From the NCBI GenBank assembly GCA_003013855.2, contig PVNU02001893.1, positions 806,001 to 870,000 of the forward strand: 64,000 nucleotides of DNA, read 5' to 3'. Below, in pieces: positions 1 through 10,168 of the stretch. The DNA comes from Liriodendron chinense. Taxonomy: Eukaryota > Streptophyta > Magnoliopsida > Magnoliales > Magnoliaceae. The position numbers and the translations under genes are program-made. The notes under the pieces were generated by a model that was not told the origin of the DNA, searched no databases, and saw nothing but the letters and a program-made list of their open reading frames with translations. Position 1 is the stretch's first letter. Every line of letters starts with the position of its first letter.

Positions 1-482
1 TCATGGGAACTGGGAGTGAAACCCTGTTGGCCAACCACGGAGCTAAACTTAGCAAACCAAGCCCGAGGAGCCTGTTTGAGACCATAGAGAGCCCGACGTA
101 GATGGCAGACTTGAGTTGGAGAATGAGGATAGCCGGGAGATGATTGCATATAAACTTCTTCCTGGAGATCACCATTGAGGAAAGCATTCTTCACATCCAT
201 TTGAAATAGAGACCAACGACGAACAGCTGCGACTACAAGTAAGGATCGAATAGAGGTCAATCGAGCAACAGGGGCAAAGGTCTCCTCATAGTCGATACCA
301 TATTCCTGAGTGAAACCCTTGGCAACCAGGCGAGCTTTGTAGCGTTCAACAGATCCATCAGCCTTGATCTTGATCTTATAAACCCACTTACAACCCACTA
401 TAGATTTTCCAGGAGGCAGATCGACCATGTCCCAAGTATGAGTTTTGTGGAGAGCATCAAGTTCATCAGACATAGATTTCTG
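1..482 (-). pseudogene. copia reverse transcriptase N-terminal segment (partial at window edge)
   Basis: The minus-strand translation contains the copia reverse transcriptase blocks 'YKARLVAKGFTQEYGIDYEE', 'FAPVARLTSIR', 'QMDVKNAFLNGDL' and 'YGLKQAPRAWF'. The catalytic YVDD box would lie beyond base 1. It is separated from the integrase frame by a stop at about 480. Confidence 0.9.
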
Positions 483-1259
483 CTAAATAGGTTCAGTACT
501 GGCCTCACGATAAGTGTGAGGCTCATGAAGGGTGGCAAGAGCAAAGTAACAGTGAAAATCAGTGAGATGAGAGGGAGGAGCCCTCACCCGATTAGAACGA
601 CAAAGGTCAATATCTGAAGGAGGTTTAAGTGATGATGGCTCAGATGGTGATGATGATGTAGGATCTGGAGGAGACGGTCCTGCTGTTGGAGGAGAGGCCG
701 TATGTGAAACATCTGATGAAGTGGCAATCGAATGAGGGTCCTTCTCATGGTCAGGATATAGAGGGGCAGTAGGGTCAATGAAAATGGGAGACACGGATGA
801 GGAGGACTGAGGGAACTGCTGTAGACTGGAGGTCTGGTGTTCCCAGAATTCCACATGACGGGACATGTGCAATCGACGAGTTATGAGATCATAGCAGCGG
901 AAACCTTTTTGAGAGATACCATAACCAAGGAAGCAACACAAGCGAGACCGATGCTCAAGTTTAGACCGTTCATGGGAAGGAAGGGAGACAAAACATGCAC
1001 AACCAAAAACCCGTATGGATGAGTAGTCAGGGACTAGCTCATAAAGCAGTTCGAAGGGAGACTTGTTGTGAGTCGTAGGTGACGGAAGACGATTGATGGT
1101 GTAAATTGCTGTGAGAGGAACTTCACCCCAGAATCGTTCAGGAACAGAAGCAGAGATGAGAAGTATGCGAACAACATCAAGGACTATGACGATGTTTGCG
1201 TTCAGCATGACCATTCTGCTGAGAGGTATAAGGACAAGACCTGTGAGGAAGGGTGCCAT
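483..1259 (-). pseudogene. copia integrase C-terminal half
   Basis: An open frame of 258 codons that continues the integrase core after the break at 1,260-1,341. Features seen are the region following the second catalytic residue, 'RFWGEVPLTAIYTINRLPS', then the conserved 'FGCACFVSLP...GYGISQKGFRCYD' block and a proline/serine-rich linker that leads towards reverse transcriptase. The start Met has no special meaning. The linker ends at a stop just before the reverse transcriptase segment (1-482), so pol is broken here as well. Confidence 0.88.
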
Positions 1260-1341
1260 TTTTGTCTAAGAACGTTAAAAAAGACTTATCATTGTATTCT
1301 TGAGCATTGTCTGATCGAAAAGTTTTGATAGTGCAAGAAAA

Positions 1342-3204
1342 CTAAGTTTGTATCATTTTATGAAAGGTTTGATAAATTTGAAAAAGTTCAAACCGATGCT
1401 TAAGGAGATAAATCCAAGTAAATCGTAAGTAATCATCAACAAAAATGACAAAATAACGAGATCCCCCCTCAGTGGGAACTAGTGCAGGACCCCAAATGTC
1501 TGAATGAACAAGATCAAAAGGTGCAGAAGAAAAGGAGTCACTTTTATTAAATGGTAAATGCGGTTGTTTGCCAAAATGGCAAGACATACAATCAAACTTT
1601 TGAAATTTAACAGAACCTAAGTGACCCTGAGATGCTAATAATTGAAGACGTGACAAGGATGCATGACCGAGACGAGATTGCCACAAATCAGGAGATATAA
1701 TAGCAGCAACAGAGGAGATCCGATGAGAGGGAACCTTCAAGTCGAGAGCCTTAAAGTAACGTCCAAGCTTACGGCCTGTCCCAAGCAGCTGCCCCGTCTG
1801 TCGATCCAACACATCAACACCACGATTAGAAAAATTAAGGTTAAAGCCTTGTTCAACAAGTTGACCAACAGAAATAAGATTAAGAGACAAATTTGGAACA
1901 AGGTATGTATCATTAAGGGACAGGTTTGATGAGGAAATAGATCCTATGTGACTAATAGGCATAGGGGAACCATCAGCAGTATAAATGGTAGAAGGATGAT
2001 CTAAAGGTGACTTATGTGAAAATTTAGATGCATCAGGTGTCATGTGATTACAACAAGCAGTGTCAAAGTACCAAGAGGCATTACCTGGTGTGACAGAAAG
2101 AGCAGAGGAAGTACTTGACAGAACCTGATGGACAACGGCCTCAACATCGGCAGTAGTTAGTAAGGGGGCCGAAGAAGGGTTAGAAGTAGATGGGCCAAGA
2201 GCAGATGGGTCTGAAGAGCTAACAGCGGCTGTCCGGTGGAAGGTGCCCTTATTCTGTTGATTACGTTGTTGTAGTGTGCGACACGTAGAGATCTCATGAC
2301 CGTTCTTTTGACAGTATTTGCAGTAGAGGCCTTTGGACGAGGATGTGCGTCCTAAATTGTTCCTTGGAGGAGCAGGAGGAGGTTGAGCAACTTCTGAGGC
2401 AGTCTTTGGAAAAGCAGATGGTATAGCCAAAGCAAGGTCAGGAGAGGCCAAGTGATGGGAAGGGCGACGGTTCTCTTCAGAAATAAGTTCCTTGACAACA
2501 GCATCAAGAGACAGAGTGGGAGATCGACCAAGTAAAGAGGCCCTGGTAGGCTCGAAGTCCTCGCGAAGACCCATCATAAAATGCATAAAGCGACAACGAT
2601 CGCGATACTTGGCAAAAAGTTCTATGTCCTCAGGATATTTAAGCGGAGGATCTGCAGCGGACAATTGTTCCCACATAGAAGATGTTTGAGAATAATACTC
2701 AAAAATAGATTGACCTGGCTCTTGGCGCATCTGATAAAGTTTGGATTCAATTTGGAATTTCAGGGATGAATCATGAGTGCAATTGTAACGATTGGCTAGA
2801 AAATCCCACACGGCCTTGGCAGTCACGAGTCGTGGGAGGAGACTGTTGATGGAAGGAACAGATGTATTGATGAACCAGGAAATAATCTTACAGTAAATGC
2901 TCTCCCACTCCTCAAGTCTTGTTTCAAAATCATCTTCTAGGTCAGCTGTAGTGGTCTTGGCAGCATCATTAGAGATTGGTTTGGGCTTGGGCTCTGGCTT
3001 TGAAATGGCACCAGTGACATATCTCCACATTTTTCTGCCTTTGAGAAAGACCATCATATTCTGAGACCAGGCGTGGTAGTTGGCGGATCCATCCAGGATA
3101 GATAATGGTGATAGGATGTGTAACTTCATTTTGCTGTGCCATTGGAAAGAGACTAACAGAGATGGTAAGCGAGGATTGAGACTTCTCGTGATGCGTGAGA
3201 GCAC
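1342..3204 (-). pseudogene. copia gag-protease-integrase (N-terminal part)
   Basis: An open frame of 620 codons. The first 270 residues are a copia-type Gag that begins with a 'LDGSANYHAWSQNM' capsid signature. A CCHC zinc knuckle (CKYCQKNGHEISTC) lies near residue 300. The protease follows near residues 380-400, with W-Y-F-D-T in place of the usual W-x-x-D-S/T-G and then the CxH box, then a gag-pre-integrase H-x-x-H region (RLGHASLSRLQ), the integrase CxxC (CMSCHFGK) and the first catalytic Asp region (DLVHSDIWGP). The frame ends at a stop inside integrase; homologous coding resumes at about 1,259 in another register. The protein would serve particle formation and integration of the element. 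It is a broken copy, although its Gag looks intact. Confidence 0.9.
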
Positions 3205-3465
3205 ATGTGGGCTCGAAATCGACTCCGGTTGGAGTCTACAAACCGATCTCGGGGTTGGAAACCTGATCTGTGCAATCAGTTTTGAGAAACCTGAGACCGG
3301 TGGTGTCGAGCAGAGATGGAAGAATCTGCAATATTTGCCTGTAGCTATTGGCGGCGGTGCGCAGAGACAAGCACTTCTCAGCGGAGATGGAAGAATCTGC
3401 TATGTTTGCCGATGGCTATTGGTGGCGGTGCACAGAGACAAGCACTACTTGGGGCCACAAGAACT

Positions 3466-3479
3466 TGGCTCTGATACCA
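3466..3479 (-). other. Primer binding site (initiator tRNA-Met type)
   Basis: The minus strand reads TGGTATCAGAGCCA, the standard plant retrotransposon primer site for initiator Met-tRNA. It fixes the orientation of the element and the inner edge of its 5' LTR. Confidence 0.9.
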
Positions 3480-3482
3480 TTT

Positions 3483-3737
3483 TGAGAAAAAGAACAGTAA
3501 AGAAATAATCTATGTATGTATTAGCTGTATAAACCGTATGTTTAATCTACAAAGAATAGGTCTGAATATATAGGCCTAGCTAGTTTACCTAAAGAGACAG
3601 GAAATCACTGATTGAGACTAAAATCAAGGACAATATTGATTGTCCTTGATTTTATGTCAATCAGGAATTTTTACATTAATGAAAAATCTACAAGATATAC
3701 CATATTTACATAACAGAATATATTTACTATATTAACA
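3483..3737 (-). repeat. 5' LTR of the left-edge copia element
   Basis: On the minus strand this 255-base block starts TGTTAATATAG and ends TTTTTCTCA, giving the usual TG...CA termini, and it stops three bases before the primer binding site at 3,466-3,479. It is AT-rich. The partner LTR lies outside the window, so the outer boundary is inferred from the TG end only. Confidence 0.75.
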
Positions 3738-3749
3738 CCCCATGTCATT

Positions 3750-4213
3750 TATCGGTAAGTTTAAACTCTTCTCTTCAGATGGTACTCCTCTCTCAAACCT
3801 ACTGAATGTCATTGTATGGTTGACATTTTTCAATTCACTTACTCTTACGTGTCTAGATATCTGCTATGTTGTTAACCAATTTTGCTAGTTTATGGATAAA
3901 CCGACTACTTCTCACATACTTGTTGTAAAGTAAATTACTCATTGTCTCAAAGGTACTTTAGGTGTTAAACTTACTCTCTTCCATGGTCCATTATAGTTAT
4001 CCATGGCATGTTTTGATACCAACTGGGCTAATTGTCCCTCTACCTATCACTCTACAACCAGTTTTTGCATTTTCTGGGTTCTAATCTTATGTCCTGGACA
4101 TCTAAAAAAAACTCACAATCTCCCGCAGCGAAGCACAAATTTGTTACTATCATAGTATCTAAAATTCTTAGCTCATTATCTGCTTTTAGATCTTAGTATT
4201 TTTATTCACCTTC
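3750..4213 (+). pseudogene. Ancient copia RT/RNase H fragment (left half)
   Basis: With several frame changes, the plus-strand translation matches the end of copia reverse transcriptase and the start of RNase H: 'KLFSSDGTPLSN', 'LTCLDICYVVNQF', 'FMDKPTTSHILVVK', 'LKGTLGVKLT', 'TNWANCPSTYHSTTSFCIF' and 'WTSKK'. Many stops and frameshifts show that it is old. Its continuation (the pol C-terminus) appears at 6,851-7,085, on the far side of the Mutator-like insertion, so the two pieces were once adjacent. Confidence 0.8.
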
Positions 4214-4224
4214 CTTTATTTTTT
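4214..4224. repeat. Left target-site duplication of the Mutator-like element
   Basis: CTTTATTTTTT, identical to 6,840-6,850. It is low-complexity, but the long inverted repeats start exactly beside it on both sides. Confidence 0.7.
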
Positions 4225-4524
4225 GGGCAATGCCGTATGAACGCTTATATTTTAGTTGAATTCTAAAAACAAGCTTGTTTTTAAACTATTTCCTAAAACC
4301 CGCTTAAGGTTTATGTCATTACCCAAAAAGACGTTCACCCTCCTATACCGTTACGTATTCAATATATTATTTGTAAAAAGACATTTATACCTTCAAAGCA
4401 AGCTATTGAAACAACCTATCAAAAACATAATATGAATCTCTCACTCCCCAATCGAAATTTCTCACCAATTGAAATATTTCTCCTAAATCGACGATAGTCA
4501 AAACCCCTCTCTCTCTCCCGAACG

Positions 4525-4940
4525 AGCCCACCATGATGTATGTATTCTATATACATGCCATCCATCCATTTTTATAGATTAATGTTGGGCATTATCCAAA
4601 AAAAAATAAAGTAGTTCCAATAATCAGGTGGGCCATTCCATAGGAAAACAGTGGTTATTGAACATCCTACCATTAAAAACTTTGTAGGGCGCACCTTAAT
4701 GCCTCCTTGAGGTTTATTTATCATCTGTTGATAAGATCATATTTGCTTGAATGAAGGTTATAAACAAATATCAACTTCATCCAAAACTTTTGTGGCCCAT
4801 TATGAACAATCACCACTGTTATGTTATGGTCTACCTGATAATTAGATCTACTTTATTTTTGGATTAATGCCCTAAAATGATCTGAAAAAATGGATAGACT
4901 GTGTGGATACAAAATACATACATCAAGGAGGGCTTTACAG
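4525..4940. repeat. Fold-back MITE copy a (GGGCCCACC/TTGATG ends), inside the Mutator-like element
   Basis: It begins GAGCCCACCATGATGTATGT and ends ACATACATCAAGGAGGGC, which are inverse copies of one another. Internal words such as 'gtggttattgaacatcctaccattaaaaac' and 'tcaacttcatccaaaactttt' recur in the copy at 56,741-57,163. There is no coding capacity. Confidence 0.65.
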
Positions 4941-5019
4941 TAAGGGCATCACGCTGTCTTGGGTGAGTCCTGGGTCTCACCTAATCAAGGACGCAAATTT
5001 CCTACAAAAGCCAAGTTCC

Positions 5020-5500
5020 TAAGAACCTAGGTGGGGCCCATCATGATGTTTGTGAGAAATCCACCCTATTCATCAATTTTGTGAGCTTATTTTAGGACAT
5101 GAGAACAAAAATGAGCTTGATCTAAGGCTCAAGTGGGCCTCACTAAAGGAAAAGGTGGATAGGGAAATTTCTATCATTGAAACCTAAACCTCCCTGTGGT
5201 CCACATTAATGTTTATATGCCATCCATATCGTTCACAACGTCATTCCAACATGGATGAATTGAAAACACAAATATTAGCTTGATTTAAAACTTATGTGTC
5301 CCCATGAATATTTCAACTATGGACATTAAATCCTCACGTTTTCGGCCCACTTAAGTCCTGAATCTGGCTTAGTTTTGTTTGCATGTCCAAAAAAGAGATC
5401 ACAAAACGGATGGATGGGGTGGATTTCTCACCAACATCGGGGTGGATTTCTCACCAACATCACGATGAGAAACCTAGGTGGGCCCCACCTAGGTTCCCAT
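5020..5500. repeat. Fold-back MITE copy b, inside the Mutator-like element
   Basis: The left end AACCTAGGTGGGGCCCATCA, followed by a TGAGAAATCCACC word, is mirrored at the right end, where GGTGGATTTCTCA precedes ACCTAGGTGGGCCCCACCTA. A short direct repeat (GGTGGATTTCTCACCAACATC twice, 5,418-5,462) lies in the right arm. Confidence 0.65.
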
Positions 5501-5624
5501 CGCAGAAACTTCTTCCGTAGGAAATCTGCCTCCCCTAATCACCTTCCAAAGATATTTTTTAGAAAATTGTATTGCCAACTGAGTAACTCATTGCACTTTT
5601 ATCGTAATGAGTAAAATTCATTGG

Positions 5625-6030
5625 GCTACCGTAGATTATCCACCGCGGTCATCCATTTTTCCAGCTCATTTTAGGGGTTGAGCCCAAAATGGAAGAAAAT
5701 CCAAAGCTTAAGTAGACCAAAAACAGTGGGAATAATGATTTTCACCGTTAAACCATTCCTAGGATCCAAAGTGATGTTTATTTGTCATCCAACCTGTTCA
5801 TAAGATCACACAAGCATGGATGAAGGGAAAAGGCAAATATCAACTTGATCCAAAACTTTTGAAGCCTCCAAAAAATTTTCACCAGTAAACGTTGATTCAC
5901 ACTATTTCATGTGGTATGGTCCACTTGAGCTTTAGATATGTTTCATTTTTAGGCTTAAGCCCTAAAATTATCTAGTAAAATGGATGGATGGAGTGGATAA
6001 AATACATAAATCACGGTGGGCCCATAGAGT
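5625..6030. repeat. Fold-back MITE copy c, inside the Mutator-like element
   Basis: It starts near GGGCTACCGTAGATTATCCAC and ends GTGGATAAAATACATAAATC, then CGGTGGGCCC. The internal words match copies a and e. The boundaries are approximate. Confidence 0.5.
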
Positions 6031-6174
6031 TTACTTAGTAAGTTAGTCAGTAAGTACTAAGTTAGTCTGTTCGCAATCAACTTCTCTCTTTTGGCAAGAA
6101 ATCAACCTTGCTCGTTGGGGATTGCAGTCACATGTGCTCCTTCAACACCTCTTTCAATTACAGTTTTAAAAGTT

Positions 6175-6605
6175 GTAAACCCCATTATGATATATGTGGT
6201 AAATTCATACTGTCCATTCATTTTATGAGATCATTTTAATGCATGGGACCAAATATGAGGCATATCCAAAACTCAAGTGGACCACACCATAGGAAAAAGA
6301 AAAAGATCAAATGTCCATCATTAGTAACTTCTTGAGGGTCAAACACATTGGATTGACTAAAAAAGAATAATAACGACCCTTAATTTAAGTCCACATTACC
6401 TAATCAACAGGTTGAATGGCAAAAAAACAATTTTAGTGCGCCCTAGCATTTTTTTAATTGTAAGATTTAATTGGCACTGTTTATTCTTGTAGGGTCCACA
6501 TGAGATTTGAATATTTTTTATTTTCGGGCTCATGATCTAAAATCATGATTAACGAGGGATGGCCGACGTGGATCAAACAAATTCATCATCGTGGGACCCA
6601 CGGCA
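6175..6605. repeat. Fold-back MITE copy d, inside the Mutator-like element
   Basis: It starts GTAAACCCCATTATGATATA and ends AAATTCATCATCGTGGGACC; the arms are diverged inverse copies of the same family ends. The boundaries are approximate. Confidence 0.45.
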
Positions 6606-6839
6606 CAGTCCACTTCCGTAGTGGATTTCGAAAGCCCACGCACGGAACAAAAGGGGAGGGCATAATCATCTTTTTCAAAGATAACAAACGGTGCTTTAAA
6701 ACTTCCATCAGTCAAAGTCAAAATGTATAGTTTTTTTTACTTATTTCAAAACCTTACGCGGGTTTTATGAAACAATTTAAAAGTAAGTTTTTTTTTTTGG
6801 GAATTCCACAAAAATATAAGCATATGTATGGCATTGTCT

Positions 6840-6850
6840 CTTTATTTTTT
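6840..6850. repeat. Right target-site duplication of the Mutator-like element
   Basis: CTTTATTTTTT, a perfect copy of 4,214-4,224, immediately outside the right terminal inverted repeat. Confidence 0.7.
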
Positions 6851-7085
6851 CACTATATATGACAATATTATTAGTATATGATTATCGACTGAGTCTTTTA
6901 TTGAAGATAAAATATATTAATGTAGACTACCACTTTTTCGTGATTTGTCAATAACAATATTTTGTCCTTCAAATCCATATCATCTGCCAATCAGCTTGCA
7001 GACATCTTTACGAAAAATCTTTCAACTACTTTTAATTATTTTTATTCCAAAACAATATCACATCTTCATTAATTTGTGAAAGATT
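6851..7085 (+). pseudogene. Ancient copia pol C-terminus (right half)
   Basis: Plus-strand, frame-shifted remnants of the RNase H tail: a 'VDYHFFRD' block (the family's VDCHFVRE) and 'ANQLADIFTKNLS' (the family's DQLADIFTK). It continues the remnant at 3,750-4,213 once the Mutator-like insertion is removed. Confidence 0.75.
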
Positions 7086-8023
7086 AATAGGAAAAATAAT
7101 TGTTATACCCATATGAAAACACAAACATTATTGTGATTATTATAACTAAATGAAATTATGGGTATTATTGTAATTGTCGTAAGTGTAAGGGATAATGGAC
7201 ACTATTGCAACTGTTATAACTATAGGGGTCATTTAAATGGAGGTAAATGGAGGCAAATGAAGGGAATTGAGAGTAAATAAAGGTAAATGACATTTGAGGT
7301 ATGTTTAGATGAAAGTAAATGCATGTAAATAAAATGAAATGAGAGTAAATGAGCCAATAAATGAAATCCTATTTTTGAAAGAGGATTTGAAAATAAATAG
7401 AGTAAATTGCCTTTTTAAGCTCCCTTGGAGAGTCACACGAGTAAGCAAAGATGCCACCACGCACATGTCCACACATAACATACTAATGATATTCCAAAGT
7501 AATTCAATTATTTGCTACATCATTAAAATCATACTAATAAAATTATTCAAATCATCCAAAGGTTGGCCATCTAAATGGATGGTTAAAAAACATTAGCAAG
7601 TTGCTTGTTTGTGATCCTTATGTTTGTGGCCTACCCAAGGCTTAATTTTATTCATATTTACCCAAAGTATATATTTTAATGGGTTTAATACAATCATTTT
7701 ATTAAATATCATATATGTACACTATTTTGGATATTAAAGCTGATTTGGGATATTACATCGAAACCTTGAATACATTGAAAGTTTTAAATGGATTCCAATT
7801 CCTCCAATTTACTTCCGTCCAAACAAAATATTTTGATTTCAAATGCATTTCATTTACTTCGATCCAAATACAATTGAGTAAGCCATTCATTCTCAATTCA
7901 TTTACCTTCTACTTCATTTCTCATTTAACTCGATTTACAAGCTCCCAAACGAGCTCAAATGGAAATATGGGCATAATCAAATAGGAACGTGGACATTATT
8001 ATAACTATTTTTATACTATTTAA
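7086..8023. other. AT-rich intergenic stretch with (GTAAATGA)-like words
   Basis: No gene is seen. At 7,200-7,380 the words GGTAAATG, AGTAAATG and AAATGAGA repeat irregularly. Roughly inverse words (CATTTACTTC, TTCATTTACC) occur at 7,790-7,960, so this could be a diverged inverted-repeat MITE of about 0.75 kb, but I cannot fix its ends. Confidence 0.4.
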
Positions 8024-9183
8024 TGTTATGAATTTCTGATCTCAGAAAATAAATAAATAAGAAAAAATCTGGTATAAGGATAGGCTGAAGCACGTGAAAA
8101 ACACGCTGTCCTTAAAGCGTAATTCGCCCCTTACTCAAATTATTTTGAGTCTGCTGATAGGTTGCAAGTGGATTACTTCCAGGATATGATGAGCCTTATG
8201 TGGTTCTGCATTCAGCAAGAAACGAATAAACAATTTTGGAACTCAGTAATACTGTCTGGCAGATGATGAAAAGAAAGAGAGAAAAGAAATGGCAACTTCT
8301 TCTTGCAGTAGTGGACCACACTACTCTAGTCTAAGTGACTTAGTTAGTATCACCAAACCGAGAGGCTACGAGACTTAGAAGGTTACTGGTTCAATTAAGA
8401 TGGTTTGGATTGCAATTGTTGTGTTGAAATGAACTAGACCTGTCCGGTTTATATAGGCAAGGGTGACTGGCAGTTTTGGTCTAGAGGGTACTAGCCGTTT
8501 TCTGGCTGTTGGGAGAAACTAGCCGTTTCCGACGGTTTTTGAATATTGTGCATGTGGGAGTTACACACCTGCATGCTGGCTGTTTAGACTCAGTGGCTAG
8601 CCATTTTCTGACTGTTGGACTAATCACATGCAGTTGTTACTCATGGTCTGGACCTTTACTACATGAGTAGTTACATAGGTCCCTCTAAATAACCATACAG
8701 CTCTCTATAAAAAGCAGAGAGGTCTCTATGTCAAACCTCCTACCCACAACACCTCCTCTGTTCCGAACCCAGCCACTTGACCTACTACCTAGCCTCTATC
8801 GCACCAGTCTCTCTCCGGTTCGTGAGGTCACGACCAATCTGTGACACGATGCGCATGTGCGAAGTGCCAAATGCACTACTAGTGCCTTTACAGCCACACC
8901 ATCTCACATGTCCACACCCTCGCACCGAGCCCGTGCCGGTGCCCGTGATCGAGTCCGAGTCTGAGTCCGAGTCCGAGTCCGTGCCCGTGCGCATGCGCGT
9001 GCACGTATTCGCACTAGAACACGCAAGCCACCATACTCCTCTCTCACCATAAATAAGTAAGGTGCACAACACCCAACTTATAAAGAAGCAAAACTCCTTC
9101 CTCCCATCCGATATGGGACAAAAAATAAAAGAGGTTTTTCGACATTTTTTTAAAAGTATTTTTTTAAACAAAATATTTCAACA
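8024..9183 (-). repeat. 3' LTR of the copia element (1,160 bp)
   Basis: It matches 13,649-14,678 throughout but is about 130 bases longer, mostly through extra sequence around 8,740-8,860 and 9,095-9,170. A TATATAAA box lies on the minus strand at 8,448-8,455. A GAGTCC hexamer is repeated about five times at 8,951-8,980 and is less regular in the other LTR. A purine-rich tract (minus strand AGTAGGGAGT) just right of 9,183 is the expected polypurine primer site. Confidence 0.9.
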
Positions 9184-9979
9184 ACTCCCTACTTGGTTAA
9201 AAATAATTTAAAACGGAAAAACGATATCTATCATAGTATAAAAGATCATATGCGTAAAGAAAGATATATTTTGATTTGAATCATTCCTTAGTGTAAGTAT
9301 TTCAAAGTCCTATCGAAATTACTGGTAGCCACAGCTTTGAACCAGTTATTTTTAGATAACAGAACCGAAAATACCACACACATACTTTCTAAGTGTTATT
9401 TGAGTTTTCACAATTTTTGCTCAGTACATTTAATGGCCTTGTGCTTATCCTGTTTCATGAACGATCTTGAGAAAACTCTCATTCTCATGAGAAGCGGCAC
9501 CACCTCTACGTTCATATAGGTGAAGTCCTTCCAGTGTCTCCGTTACTTTCAGACATTTGTCCTTAAGACCGGACTGCATTAAGAGTTTTTGAGACTCAAT
9601 ACTCTATCCGTAATAGCTAGCACTATAATCCTGGATAAGGTATATATATGATTTAGTGCTGAAACTTTTTCACGTATCAGTGACTTGTTTTTACTCATTT
9701 AACTCTTATATAGAGATTTTCTAATTTTATGTTAGGTTTACATCACTGGTAAAATCTTTTGAAAAAAGTTTCAACCCCATCCCTATGGATGTTGTCCTTA
9801 TTACCTCTCTCGTTAGAGGTATAGTAAAAGGATCAGCTAAATTATTACTTGACTTTACATAAGAAATTGTAATGATTACATCTTGAATCAGTTGTCTTAC
9901 ATAGTCATGTCTTAGACTTATATATCTGGATTTCCCATTATACGTGTCGCTATAGGCTCTAAGCTAATGTGGCTTCACT

Positions 9980-10168
9980 ATCACAATGTAGCGAAACAGC
10001 CGGTATCAGTTTCACATGTAATGAAATTTTTAAAAGAAGATTCCCAAGCCACTCAACCTTTTTACCTATTGCAGCAAGGGCTATGAACTGAGACTCTATA
10101 GTTGAGTGAGTTATGCAGGTTTGTTTCTTGGATCCCCAAGATACAGCTACACCTCCTAGGATGAAAAC
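9980..10168 (-). pseudogene. copia RNase H remnant
   Basis: Downstream of the reverse transcriptase frame the minus strand still reads 'HSTIESQFIALAAIGKK', the RNase H signature region of copia elements (usually STxEAEYxA), followed by decayed sequence. The 9,184-9,980 stretch between it and the LTR is uninformative. Confidence 0.7.

Larger units (their letters stand above)
1..3737 (-). mobile_element. Ty1/copia LTR retrotransposon, 5' part (runs off left edge)
   Basis: Read on the minus strand, the order is LTR, primer binding site, gag, protease, integrase, reverse transcriptase, which is the Ty1/copia order. The LTR lies at 3,483-3,737 and a perfect initiator-Met-type primer site at 3,466-3,479. 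The reverse transcriptase continues past base 1, so the 3' LTR and the target duplication cannot be checked. Gag-protease-integrase is one long open frame, but integrase is broken around 1,260-1,341, so the copy is not autonomous. It lies directly beside a plus-strand copia pol remnant that begins at about 3,750, so it probably inserted next to or into that older element. The superfamily is certain; the lineage within copia is not. Confidence 0.93.
4225..6839. mobile_element. Mutator-like non-autonomous DNA transposon with long TIRs
   Basis: The left end (GGGCAATGCCGTATGAACGC..., about 100 bases) reappears inverted at the right end (...CATATGTATGGCATTGTCT), including the inner words GCTTATATTTT and AAACCCGC(T/G)TAAGGTTTT. 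It is flanked by an identical 11-mer CTTTATTTTTT at 4,214-4,224 and 6,840-6,850. Mutator-like elements make 9-11 bp duplications and often have TIRs of about 100 bp, so this fits well. No transposase reading frame is present. The interior is mostly fold-back MITE-like blocks (4,525-4,940; 5,020-5,500; 5,625-6,030; 6,175-6,605), so it is non-autonomous. It splits the older plus-strand copia pol remnant. Confidence 0.75.

Noticed and set aside
6530..6730. Overlapping sense and antisense frames of about 60 codons
   Set aside because: They fall across the MITE and right end of the Mutator-like element; chance frames.
7339..7984. Frames of 85-89 codons in AT-rich sequence
   Set aside because: Low-complexity AT-rich DNA with (GTAAATGA)-like words; no motif.
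8777..9052. Open frame with a (Ser-Glu)n run, and its antisense partner with (Asp-Ser)n
   Set aside because: Both lie in the copia LTR and arise from the GAGTCC microsatellite. The partner LTR does not keep the same frames at full length.
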